Source of the DNA: Eublepharis macularius
Taxonomy: Eukaryota; Chordata; Lepidosauria; Squamata; Eublepharidae
Length of the DNA: 64,000 nt
Direction: 5' to 3'
Assembly: GCF_028583425.1 (NCBI RefSeq)
Contig: NC_072794.1
Location: 23,433,232 to 23,497,231, forward strand
Below, piece after piece: positions 24,194 to 35,799 of this stretch (position 1 is the first letter of the stretch; each line of letters begins with the position of its first letter). Under the pieces are notes generated by a model, which ran no database searches, was not told where the DNA came from, and saw only the letters and a list, made by a program, of their open reading frames with translations. A program made the position numbers and the translations under genes.

Positions 24194-24399
24194 AGAGGGG
24201 CGAGGGGCGAGGGGCGAGGGGCGAGGGGCGAGGGGCGAGGGGCGAGGGGCGAGGGGCGAGGGGCGAGGGGCGAGGGGCGAGGGGCGAGGGGCGAGGGGCG
24301 AGGGGCGAGGGGCGAGGGGCGAGGGGCGAGGGGCGAGGGGCGAGGGGCGAGGGGCGAGGGGCGAGGGGCGAGGGGCGAGGGGCGAGGGGCGAGGGGCGA
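24194..24399. repeat. Heptamer array GAGGGGC, about 29 copies
   Basis: Perfect seven-base units with a CpG at each unit junction. One strand has runs of four G every seven bases, compatible with G-quadruplex formation. Confidence 0.95.
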
Positions 24400-24600
24400 G
24401 GACGAAGACGAAGACGAAGACGAAGACGAAGACGAAGACGAAGACGAAGACGAAGACGAAGACGAAGACGAAGACGAAGACGAAGACGAAGACGAAGACG
24501 AAGACGAAGACGAAGACGAAGACGAAGACGAAGACGAAGACGAAGACGAAGACGAAGACGAAGACGAAGACGAAGACGAAGACGAAGACGAAGACGAAGA
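24400..24600. repeat. Hexamer array GACGAA, about 33 copies
   Basis: Perfect six-base units that give way, without a break in phase, to GACAAA at about 24601. The two hexamers differ only by CpG versus CpA. Confidence 0.95.
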
Positions 24601-25688
24601 CAAAGACAAAGACAAAGACAAAGACAAAGACAAAGACAAAGACAAAGACAAAGACAAAGACAAAGACAAAGACAAAGACAAAGACAAAGACAAAGACAAA
24701 GACAAAGACAAAGACAAAGACAAAGACAAAGACAAAGACAAAGACAAAGACAAAGACAAAGACAAAGACAAAGACAAAGACAAAGACAAAGACAAAGACA
24801 AAGACAAAGACAAAGACAAAGACAAAGACAAAGACAAAGACAAAGACAAAGACAAAGACAAAGACAAAGACAAAGACAAAGACAAAGACAAAGACAAAGA
24901 CAAAGACAAAGACAAAGACAAAGACAAAGACAAAGACAAAGACAAAGACAAAGACAAAGACAAAGACAAAGACAAAGACAAAGACAAAGACAAAGACAAA
25001 GACAAAGACAAAGACAAAGACAAAGACAAAGACAAAGACAAAGACAAAGACAAAGACAAAGACAAAGACAAAGACAAAGACAAAGACAAAGACAAAGACA
25101 AAGACAAAGACAAAGACAAAGACAAAGACAAAGACAAAGACAAAGACAAAGACAAAGACAAAGACAAAGACAAAGACAAAGACAAAGACAAAGACAAAGA
25201 CAAAGACAAAGACAAAGACAAAGACAAAGACAAAGACAAAGACAAAGACAAAGACAAAGACAAAGACAAAGACAAAGACAAAGACAAAGACAAAGACAAA
25301 GACAAAGACAAAGACAAAGACAAAGACAAAGACAAAGACAAAGACAAAGACAAAGACAAAGACAAAGACAAAGACAAAGACAAAGACAAAGACAAAGACA
25401 AAGACAAAGACAAAGACAAAGACAAAGACAAAGACAAAGACAAAGACAAAGACAAAGACAAAGACAAAGACAAAGACAAAGACAAAGACAAAGACAAAGA
25501 CAAAGACAAAGACAAAGACAAAGACAAAGACAAAGACAAAGACAAAGACAAAGACAAAGACAAAGACAAAGACAAAGACAAAGACAAAGACAAAGACAAA
25601 GACAAAGACAAAGACAAAGACAAAGACAAAGACAAAGACAAAGACAAAGACAAAGACAAAGACAAAGACAAAGACAAAGACAAAGACA
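24601..25688. repeat. Hexamer array GACAAA, about 181 copies
   Basis: Perfect six-base units over almost 1.1 kb with no variant unit seen by eye, which suggests recent expansion, or collapse or polishing in assembly. Confidence 0.95.
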
Positions 25689-25690
25689 GC

Positions 25691-26799
25691 CAGGCCCCCG
25701 GGGGTCGCGGCTGCGCCGCTCCCCCCGACGCCCCCCGCCCCGCCTGCGGCGGGCCGGGGGCCCCCGGGGGTCGCGGCTGCGCCGCTCCCCCCGACGCCCC
25801 CCGCCCCGCCTGCGGCGGGCCGGGGGCCCCCGGGGGTCGCGGCTGCGCCGCTCCCCCCGACGCCCCCCGCCCCGCCTGCGGCGGGCCGGGGGCCCCCGGG
25901 GGTCGCGGCTGCGCCGCTCCCCCCGACGCCCCCCGCCCCGCCTGCGGCGGGCCGGGGGCCCCCGGGGGTCGCGGCTGCGCCGCTCCCCCCGACGCCCCCC
26001 GCCCCGCCTGCGGCGGGCCGGGGGCCCCCGGGGGTCGCGGCTGCGCCGCTCCCCCCGACGCCCCCCGCCCCGCCTGCGGCGGGCCGGGGGCCCCCGGGGG
26101 TCGCGGCTGCGCCGCTCCCCCCGACGCCCCCCGCCCCGCCTGCGGCGGGCCGGGGGCCCCCGGGGGTCGCGGCTGCGCCGCTCCCCCCGACGCCCCCCGC
26201 CCCGCCTGCGGCGGGCCGGGGGCCCCCGGGGGTCGCGGCTGCGCCGCTCCCCCCGACGCCCCCCGCCCCGCCTGCGGCGGGCCGGGGGCCCCCGGGGGTC
26301 GCGGCTGCGCCGCTCCCCCCGACGCCCCCCGCCCCGCCTGCGGCGGGCCGGGGGCCCCCGGGGGTCGCGGCTGCGCCGCTCCCCCCGACGCCCCCCGCCC
26401 CGCCTGCGGCGGGCCGGGGGCCCCCGGGGGTCGCGGCTGCGCCGCTCCCCCCGACGCCCCCCGCCCCGCCTGCGGCGGGCCGGGGGCCCCCGGGGGTCGC
26501 GGCTGCGCCGCTCCCCCCGACGCCCCCCGCCCCGCCTGCGGCGGGCCGGGGGCCCCCGGGGGTCGCGGCTGCGCCGCTCCCCCCGACGCCCCCCGCCCCG
26601 CCTGCGGCGGGCCGGGGGCCCCCGGGGGTCGCGGCTGCGCCGCTCCCCCCGACGCCCCCCCGCCCCGCCTGCGGCGGGCCGGGGGCCCCCGGGGGTCGCG
26701 GCTGCGCCGCTCCCCCCGACGCCCCCCGCCCCGCCTGCGGCGGGCCGGGGGCCCCCGGGGGTCGCGGCTGCGCCGCTCCCCCCGACGCCCCCGGCCCGC
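25691..26799. repeat. 66-bp GC-rich minisatellite, about 17 copies
   Basis: The landmark tcgcgg recurs every 66 bases from 25705 to 26762, with a single extra C in one late unit. Units are extremely GC- and CpG-rich and contain self-complementary parts (gcctgcggcgggc and ggccgggggcccccgg). Because 66 is divisible by three and the units lack stops, frames stay open for almost 900 codons on both strands; I treat these as spurious. Confidence 0.95.
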
Positions 26800-27000
26800 C
26801 TCCACTCCCCCCGACGCAATTTAGTGCAATTTAGATCAGCCAATGGGCTGCAGGTCTCTGGGTTCACACCAGGAGGTGTGCTAAGTGCAACCGTCAGAAT
26901 CTCCACTCCCCCCGACGCAATTTAGTGCAATTTAGATCAGCCAATGGGCTGCAGGTCTCTGGGTTCACACCAGGAGGTGTGCTAAGTGCAACCGTCAGAA
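26800..27000. repeat. Two 101-bp direct repeats with a CCAAT palindrome
   Basis: The segments starting ctccactccc at 26800 and 26901 are near-identical over 101 bases. Each contains cagccaatgggctg, which is palindromic at its flanks and holds a CCAAT box. Each starts with the same ccccccgacgc motif found in the 66-bp unit. Confidence 0.9.
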
Positions 27001-27870
27001 TAAATAGCACTAATTCATAAGCAATAATGAGCAATTCATAAGCAGTAGCAATTCATAGCAATAAGCAATTCATAAGGTTAAAAGCAGGGGCAGTTCATGA
27101 GCCAATTCATGAATGCCAGATTAAAAGTGGGCCAATTCATATACAGGAAAAAGCACAAGCAATTCATAGAGCATATATGCATAGATCAGTTCATAGACAT
27201 GAGGTTAAAAGCAAAGGCAATTCATGGTCCCATTCATGAATGCAGGAATAAAAGCAGGCTGACTCATTGGAAGCTAAAAGCAGAGGGAATAATTCATATA
27301 TTTCATATATGGTGGAAGATGGAAAGTGCAAGTAGGGCATAGACCAATTCATGAAACGTGAAGCAATTCATAGATGATTAAAACCCTAAATACATATATA
27401 TATATATGATTAAAAGCAATAGACCAGGGAGTTAAAACCAATAGATAAAGCAGCAATGATAAAAGCAAGTGCGAGGACGCAATTCATGAGGGTAAGCGGC
27501 GGAACGGCTCATGGGGGCAGAAAAATAAAAGTCGCAATTAAAAGGCTAACTCATGCAGCCAGATTAAAACCAAATCCATAGAGTTTAAAATCAGGAATAG
27601 AATAACCTTTAAAAGAGACCGTTCATGAGAGGTCCCGGTTAAAACCAAATTCATAAGATGACAAATAGGCTAAAATCACTTCGGCGGAGGGAGTCAGGTT
27701 AAAAGGCAATTCATAAGGTTAAAAGCAAATTCCTAGGAAAGAAAAATTGATAGGGGATGATTAAAAGGTCCCAGTTCATGGGAAGATCATGGGCGCACTT
27801 GCAATAGATAGAGTGAGGGGTTACTTCGGGGCTAAATTCAAGGGGGTGAAATTCATGAAAGAAATTCATA
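27001..27870. repeat. Degenerate short-repeat region (AATTCAT / TTAAAAG)
   Basis: About two dozen copies of AATTCAT or a close variant, and about a dozen of TTAAAAGC-like motifs, are scattered at irregular spacing. There is no coding frame. It lies between the satellite and the env end of ERV-B, so it could be the element's 3' non-coding part. Confidence 0.7.
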
Positions 27871-28294
27871 AAACAATAGAGCAACAAAGATCACAGATGG
27901 CTCAGTCCGCAGTACAGCTGCTGGACTGGGTTGCATATATACAAGAACAAGCAAGCTTAGTCCATGTATTCCAAAACACACTTCCACACACCCCTTGCTG
28001 TCTGCGTCGGTCTGCAGAGCAGGGTCGGCTGGCGGCAAGAAGGGCTTCAGGCACACAGTTCTCATCCTCATGGAAGGAGCGCTGCTGGCGTTCATTTGGA
28101 GACGGGCCGTGGGCTGGGGGGCAGAGAAATATGTCCCCCCCTAGTCCACAAGAGGGCCTCAGAGCGGTGTCCGGCAGCAGAGCGTCCATGGGGCTGGTCC
28201 AGGATCCGTACACATAGTAAAATACAAGCATAGTTCATACCAGCACAAGCAATAAAATAAACAAGGGCTAAAAACGGGGCGCCAAGAACAACCA

Positions 28295-30622
28295 TTAAGG
28301 CAGAAGGAGGTCGGGGTTGTAACGATCCAAGCGGTGAGACATCTGGAGTTGCTGGAGCTGTTGGCGGCTCCAACAGCCCAAAGAAAGTAGTGAGGCACAT
28401 AACAAAACTTGAAAAGCCAAAATAACAACTATCGGGTGCAGAGCCAAATTGTAAATTCCAGTGGCGGTGGGGCTCCAGCCAAAGAGGGTCTCCCACCACG
28501 AGTGCTCACCGGTGGTCTTGATCTGTTGGGCAAGATCCAAAATCTCCTTTCCGTTGTGGGACACGACCAAAGCAGTAGTATCCCCGTCCCTCTGGATGCT
28601 CTGGAGGGTGCGGTGGAGCTGCGGGTGGGCCAGGAGCTCGTGGATTAGCTCCAGACCGATGCCAAGGGAGATGGGCTTCACATAGCGATGGATGGAGGGT
28701 GCCACCAGGATCTCTTCTTGGGTCCAGACCGGTACCGTGTAGGTGAAGTCACAGGCTGCCACCGAAGACAGGTTGCAGAAGCAGCGGTTGACTCCCGGGA
28801 TCACGGGCTTGAGCTGGAACGAGTTCAGGATCACAAAGTCGCAGGCTGTTCGCACGCAGGCACATCCTTTCCCAAGGTAGACCACAGCGGAGCTGTTCTC
28901 CCGGGCGACCTCGAAGGAGCACTCGTTGAGGGCGTCGACTTGCGGGGCTACACAGCCTCCTCGGAGGCTGACAAGCTGCCATCCGGTCGGGGTGAAGCGG
29001 GCCCAATGGTCGGGGTGGCGGGCGTAGAGGACTTCGGTGTTGCTGGCTTGGAGTCCCAGAGGCACGACTGGAAACACATGGAATGACTCGTGCGCACTGG
29101 CCGTTAATAAAAATAATTTAAGCTCCTGGGTGGTCGGTGTGAATGAGGAACTTACGAGAGACCACCAGGATTCAAGCTCCAGTTCTATGGGTGACAATTT
29201 GGGCGTAATCAATCTTTTAATTTCCAGGGGCAAGTGCCCGTCCGTGGCTTGCCGAATTAGCCCCATGGCCACAGCCTGGTTTAATTGTTGGGCTTGCATA
29301 CATGCCATGGCTATGGACACGTTGCGTTCAAAAGACTGCGTTCCTTTGAGCAGCAGAGAAAAATCTCTTTCAATTTGACTCTCCCAGTTAACTAAAATGG
29401 AGCTGATCTCGTGTTGCCCATTTGAAATGGAATTTAGGGACTGCACCACCGGTTTACCTAAGTCGGAGATGCTAGTCGTGACATGGGCAAACTTATTAGC
29501 GAGAGTCTCAATATTGACCGAATCCATGATTGCTAAGCCTCCGGCTGCAGGAGCAGTCCAGTCGGCGATGCTTCGTCTGGCACGCGAGAGAGAGGGGGAG
29601 GGATCGATCCACAGTTGTAGCCATGCATTCCAACCCTTGCTTCCGTCCTCCAGATAGGGAGCGTACTGCGGCAGCCTCTGGGTTACATTTAGCTCAGCTA
29701 AGTCTATGCAGATTTCTTTTAAAGACATTTGCGGGCGGACTAGAACTCTCTCTCGAATGTCAGTCTTCAAAACATGGGAGCCCACTATATGCGTGCCGCC
29801 TTGGCTTAATTGTTCATTGCTAGCAATCAAAGGGTCAATTTGGATGGTGTGGGTCTCCTGGGTCCGGATCAGCAGGGAATAATTGCCTGGTTCGTGAGTC
29901 AAATTTACAAAGAGCAGCCCAAGCCGGTGAAATTTCTCTACTAGGGGCTTGGTTTGGCATTCGGGCGCCTGTTGAACCAGTACCCAATCGGGCGGGCCGT
30001 GTTTGGCTAGGTCTTCCTCTCTTACAATTCAGGTCAGGTTCTCCCAGCGCTCTATAGCAAAGGAGAGAACTGTGCCTGAAGGGGGCATGACAGTTACTGA
30101 TGCAGATTCAGTGGTAGTAGTGCCTAGTAGGATGGTCATTCTAAAGGGGTCTCCTGCCTTCCATACTGCGGCCGACACTAAAATAACTTCACAGTATGGT
30201 CCGAAAGCTTCAGTGACAAATGGCGAGGTTTCGACATTGGCAGGGGTGGTATATTTGTCTACCACCGGGACTGCGGTGGGGGCAGGCCTGATACGGGGAA
30301 GGAACATACATGGAATCGGAGCGAGTGGTGAAACCGTATCGGTAGGAAAGTAACACACTAGTTCTTGGGACATGGTTTTTACTCCCACACATAAAATAAC
30401 AAGCTCTGGGGGTTGGATCCACTGCTCTTCACAACTGCGGAAGTTAGTGCGATCCGTAGGGGTGGTCATATTAATCTGCTGCACAACCTTGCAGACCATC
30501 ATTTCATTTTCTGCTAGCGTATTGATACATCTCCAGTGAGGGTAGGGCATTAATTTGGACGGGCGTCCCTCTATTAGGGTGCCTGCCAGCACGAGCAAAC
30601 ACAGAGTATCCAGGTGCCTCAT
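28295..30622 (-). pseudogene. ERV-B env
   Basis: The region begins with a signal peptide (LCLLVLAG preceded by MRHLDT) and encodes a surface part of about 350 codons. A furin-type site RARR is encoded at about 29573-29584, followed by a transmembrane part of about 425 codons. Its end has a hydrophobic span (HPIVVILAFQVLLCASLLSL, about 28370-28435) and a 24-residue tail. Paired cysteines cluster late in the ectodomain (GCACVRTAC and CFCNLSSVAAC). No CXXC of the gammaretroviral kind was seen in the surface part. Class I membrane fusion glycoprotein by layout. Fossil with about one break. Confidence 0.7.
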
Positions 30623-30639
30623 CTCCTGGCCTTCCTTTC

Positions 30640-32150
30640 CTTTCTGTGGCGAAAATATCCTGGGGAGACCTGCGGATATAAGTACAGGTTCCCTGAGTTT
30701 GTTGCAGCACGTAAAATAAATGAAGTGAAGTGGGGGAAAAGGGAGGGCGTTTTTCTGCCAGCACTGTCTATTAGGCGGGGTTCGAACGAGAAGTCCCAGA
30801 GCACTAAGCGAGCCTTCCAGCTTGTTGCTCTGGGGAACTCCTGTGTGGAGGTTTCTTTCTAAAGCATGTATATTTCAGAGGGGGAACGTCTTTACGTCGG
30901 GCAGGGGTCGGCTATGCGTTAGGCGGGATTATGCAAACTCACCCCAGGGGTCCCTGGGTGCCTAGACTATGTGGCCTTCAGGTGCCCCTTGCTCGGTGGC
31001 GGGCTGCGTTTATTTTGCGGGCTGAGAGCTGTAGGTCCGGCTCGGCCTGGCCTTGCTGCTTTAAAACGGAAAAAAACTAGAGAGCGGTATCCAGCAACTA
31101 TAAGGGTTGCTGCAAACGGGGACCTTCGCTTAATTTCCTAAAATAGGCTCTCGTCATATGTATGCAGGACAAACAATTTTTGGAGGGACTCCCTCGGGAG
31201 GCCCCGTTTTCTGGTTAAAAAGAAAGATACACCAGGCAAAAAAGAAAAATACACTGAGCAAGAAGCATACGGGTGTGGGGTACTTTCGGGTTGCCCTCAC
31301 TTGGAAGGCCTGGCGTGGCTTCATTAAAACTTCAATATGTCTCCCCCCCTTCTTTTCCCTTATACGGTACGGGCAAGGGAAAAGATTGCATTGGGCGGGG
31401 CGGGCGGCTGCTGGCGGAAAGGGCCGAAGTGGAGCCGAAGGTGCTCGGCGGCGTATATCAAAAAGCGGCGAAGACGGCGGAAATCTTCCGGCGCCGCTGG
31501 GTCTGGGTTATTCTGGGGTCATCTTGGCGTGGGGGATTCTGGCTATGTAAATGAGGCACGCTGCCCCTTGTGCGTGGCGAACGCACCTCAATAACACATT
31601 CCAGGGGTAATATATTTTCAAAATACTGGCGGGTCTTTTACCTTTGCACTAAAGCGTACTAACTGGTGGCGCCGTATAGCAACTCACCATGACGAATATG
31701 AACAGTAGTAAAAGAGGGATGTTGGGTTTCCTGGGGGTCCTTTTCCAGGGGAGGCACGGCCCTCAAAGCCAAAGCCGACCATCATGCGAAAGCGTGGGTC
31801 TGGCAGGTGAGACCCCGAATCTACGTAGATGCGGGATCTTCACCAGCATGGCGGGTGAAACATTTTCAAATACAGAGATCACCTTTATTGCTGCATCTAC
31901 AGTATTGGAAATCACCTCTGGGCTAAAGCCTCTCCAAAACTTGCCACAAGGCAATTCTCTTTTGCCTGTGTAATTTTTTCCGAACATGCGGCTTAAAAAT
32001 CCAATTAAGAATCACTTTCGGTGGTGGTCCTATTTGCCTTTGGTTGCCGTGTTTTCCCCCAAGGGTCCCAACTGTGGGGCCCGCCAATAAGGTTAAAGAA
32101 TAGAACTGGAAAAACTTTTAACATCTACATCTACATATTCTGCTGTCTCT
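30640..32150 (-). other. ERV-B pol-env interval without a long frame
   Basis: About 1.5 kb separates pol from env, whereas simple retroviruses usually overlap them. Only short minus-strand frames occur, for example 31763-31987 (74 codons) and 30504-30764 (86 codons), and I recognise neither. It may be a spliced-leader or regulatory stretch, a decayed accessory region, or an insertion. Confidence 0.4.
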
Positions 32151-32151
32151 T

Positions 32152-35100
32152 TTATACTAAGGCTACGAAGGTCTGGTCTAAGGGAACACAGGGTATCTCT
32201 GGCCCAGGGTGAAGGGATATCTGGCGAATTACTGGGCAGAGGGGGGCTGGGCTGGCGGCTGTTCCCCCAGGGTCATATACTGGCGGGGCGGTTTGGAGCG
32301 GCTTTCCCTTCCCTTCCTTTAATTGGGAGGCGTGGAAGTATTTTAACCAAGTGCCTCCTGTCTTCCTCTGAATGGCTACCTGATAGACAGCTGGGGAGAT
32401 TCTTTTCGTGATGGGGACTGGGCCTTGCCATTTGGCTGCTAACGAGTGCACCTTTTGTGAGAACTTTCTATATAGAACGAGCTGTCCTTCCTCCCACTGC
32501 CTCGGGTTCCTGACCCATCCTAGTTTGCGGTCCATATCCTTCTGAGCTGCGCCCAACTTCTGGGCTACTTGCATGTGGACGGCGTGTATTGATGAGAGAA
32601 GGTCCTGAACCCAGGCGTCATTAATTACTGTGGGTTGCATATCTGAAGGGAGCTGCGTGTCTAGCCAGAAGGCTTCCGGGAGCTGCATTCTTCGTCCGGT
32701 CATGACCATATGGGGTGTGAGCCCGTGGACTGCGGTGGTGCCTCTGATGGCCATTAGGATTATGGGGAGTTTTTCATCCCAGTCTCTCCCGGAGGAGCGA
32801 ACCATTTTGCGGAGAGCCTCCTTGAGGGTCCGGTTGTTTCTTTCTATGGCGCCGGAAGCCTGGGGATGGCCGGCTATGTGAAAGCGTTGTTGGATACCTA
32901 ATGCTTTGCAAAGCTCCTGGGTAACTTCTCCGATGAAATGTGAGCCCAAATCGGAGTCCATGACTCTCACAGTGCCCCATCTTGAAAATACGTTATTAAA
33001 CAGTAGCTTGGCTGTGGTGGCCGCATTGTTACGCTTACATGGGAACGCCTCGACCCATTTGCTAAAGGGATCTATGACAGTGAGACAGTAGCGATTGCCG
33101 CGGGGAGTGGGAGGAAGGGGGCCAATAAAATCAATCTGTATGCGAGCCCAGGGTCCATCAATTCTCTGATGCTGGAGGGGAGCTCTAGGTCCGGTGGGGT
33201 CTGCATTGACCATAGCGCAGGACAGACAGTTGTCCACCCATTGTGCTACTTCGGTGCGCATGCCAGGCCACCATCCAACCTCTTTGACCCTCTCCAGAGT
33301 CAGGTCCTTGCCTCGGTGTCCCTGCTCGTGGACAAACTGAATCAGGTCGGCCCTGACTTCCAGTGGCACTACCCAGTGGCGTTCACCAGCTGTGTCTACT
33401 GCCCATACTACGCCTTCCTCTTCTCGAATCACTAATCTCCCTGTCTGGTCTCCTCCTGCTGCTAGTAGGCTACTTACTTCTGGGTCGGATGTCTGCAGTT
33501 GGGCTAGGTCTAGTGTGCCTGCGGTTCCCTGGGCCTGATTACGGGCCTGTGCCCGAGTGGTAACAGGGTGGAGGGGACAGTCTGAGGCTGGTTCCGGTAG
33601 GGGAGTACTTTCCGTGGCGGCTGCCTTGGCGGCGAGGTCTGCCTGATCATTCCAATAGGCGGTCTCTGAGTTAGTCTTTTGGTGCCCTTTAACATGCGTG
33701 ACCTGCGTTGGGCCTGTGCGAGACTGAAGGAGCGTGGCCACGTGCTGCCACAGCTGTAGGTGGGCTACGGGTTTCCCATCGCTGGTCCTCCACCCCTGAT
33801 TCTGCCATACCGGGAGCCAGACCGTGGCGGCTTTGGCCGTCCAATCTGAGTCTGTGTAAATGGCGAGTGGGCTTTCTGGGGGCTCAAACTCAAGCACTGC
33901 CAGAAGCGCTCGCACCTCAGCCGCTTGGCTGGAATGGGGGCAGGCTGGACCCTTTAGAGTACATGCATCGCTTACTCACACGGCGCCGTAGCCTGTCCGA
34001 GAGGAGCCACCAACGTGGAAGGAGGAGCCGTCACAGAACCAGCATGTGAAGCCGTTCAGTCGGGCTTCCTCTGGCGGGACTCCCCAGGTGACTGGCCAAA
34101 CAACCTGCGGTGGTGGGTCCAGGGGGCACTTGTGCTCGGTCCCGGTTACTAACAGGCCATATGGGGCGGGTGGTTCAGTTGCTTCCCTTTTAAATTCTAC
34201 TCCGCGGTTAACCAGGGCCAGGGTCCATTGTGCTATGCGGGCGTTCAACACTTGCCCGTCTTGTATTTTGCCAGATAGGATATATTTGAGGGGCGTATGG
34301 GTGGTTTGGACTATCGTGCGCGAGCCACCTATGATAAATTCCCAATGAGTCAGGCTCCAAACTAGAGCAAGGCAAGTCTTTTCGCATGGGCTGAACTTGG
34401 TCTCGACCGGAGTTAGATTACGAGAGGCATAGGCTACTACTCTTACGGTCCCGGCTTGTTGCTGGGTGAGCGTGGCTCCTACGCTTTTGTCCGAGACGGC
34501 TAACTGAATAAAAAATGGCTGGGTGACATCTGGATGGGCTGGGGCTGCGGCCAGGCTGCGCTTCAGCTCAGCTAAGGCTGTCTGCTGATCTGGTCCCCAT
34601 TCCCAGGGAGTGTTCTTTTTAAGGAGGGCGTAAAGAGGGCGAGCCTTGTCTGCAAAGGACTCGATGAAGTCTCGGGAGAAGTTGAAGGTTCCTAGAAGGG
34701 CTCTAAGGGAGGGGACGTCGGTGGGTGCAGGCAGCTTGGAAATGACCTCCATTCGCTGGGCGTCCAGGGTGCGACCCTCGGGTCCCAGGGTCAGACCCAG
34801 GTACTTGACACTGGTCTGAACCAATTGGGCCTTTTCCCTGCTTGCCTTGAACCCGGTCTCGCGGAGGAGTTCTAGGACTTCCTTCGTGAACGCGAACTTG
34901 TACCAGCAAGACTCATGCAACCGGATGGAATGGAAGGCGTTGGCCAGGTCTATGACCGAGTAGAACTGGGAACCGGTGGCAATGGCCGTCAGGATCTCGT
35001 TATACTTAGCCACAACCGGGGCAACGGGAGGGGTGGTGGCATTCAGGGCACGGAAGTCGACCGTCATTCTCCAGGTCGCTCCATCTGCTTTTAGGACTGG

Positions 35101-35799
35101 CCACAATGGGGCATTGCAGATGGACTGCATCGGGAGTATGACGTCCCATTCAAGGAGTCCTTCTATGGTCTTGGCTATCCCTGCCTCAGCTTCTGCTGGG
35201 TACTTATACTGTCTCTGGGGAGGGGGGTCCTTTCCTTCAATTAGTACGCAGGCGCCCTTCACTATCCCACACTCGGCCTTGTCTGTCACCCAAACTTCGG
35301 GAAATTCCTGAACCCAGGGGTCTCCTGTGATAGGGGCGAGAGGCAGGGGGGCCTTAAGGGCGGCACACCGATGGATTGCATTGACAAAGTCTGGGCCTCC
35401 CGGGATGCGCCACAGGAGCCCGTTCGCCAAGTCAATGGTCAGTCCCTCGGCTCGGAAAAATGGCATGCCCAAGAGTCCGTCGTCTTCTCCCCGGTTTGCG
35501 CATGCCGAAATCCGGGTGGCCAGGCTCCCAACGGTGAGGGGTATGTCCTGCCAGACTGGGGATTCCTGCATGCCGCCTCCAAAACTGGCGAGTTCCATGG
35601 TAGTAGGGGTCTGGGTTCCCTTTGTGACTAGGGTGGGCCGGAGTATATTAAGTGAAGCTCCGGTATCTATGAGGAGAGTGGCAGGCTTCTTCTTTTCCCC
35701 GGGAGTCCCGATCCCTGCCTTTACTGTCGGTCTCCCCCATGTGTCCGGCTTTAGTTTGGCAACTATGCCCACGGAGGGAGACTGGGACTTGGGGCGGCC
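32152..35799 (-). pseudogene. ERV-B pol: protease, reverse transcriptase, RNase H, integrase
   Basis: From the 5' side, retropepsin (LLIDTGASLNILRP) is followed by RT (LWPVLKADGATWRMTVDFRA, SVIDLANAFHSIRLH, KYLGLTLGPEGRTLD) and a connection region (LLGTFNFSRDF, PLYALLKK). RNase H follows (YTDSDWTAKAA, HVKGHQKTNSETAYWNDQAD), then integrase. Integrase shows the HHCC zinc site (HEQGHRGKDLTLERVK, then CLSC) and a core (IDFIGPLPPTP, VMDSDLGSHF, HPQASGAIERNNRTLK), ending in a C-terminal domain (WQGPVPITKRISPAVYQVAI). Pol follows gag in the same frame beyond a TAG. Fossil with a small number of breaks. Confidence 0.85.

Noticed and set aside
24075-26906. Open frames of about 900 codons on both strands across the satellite
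   Set aside because: They are made of tandem units whose lengths are multiples of three or lack stops. Several frames are open at once, there is no domain, and the residue content is low-complexity.
31158-31594. Overlapping plus-strand frames in the ERV-B pol-env interval
   Set aside because: They lie on the strand opposite to the element, overlap each other in all three frames, and match nothing recognisable.
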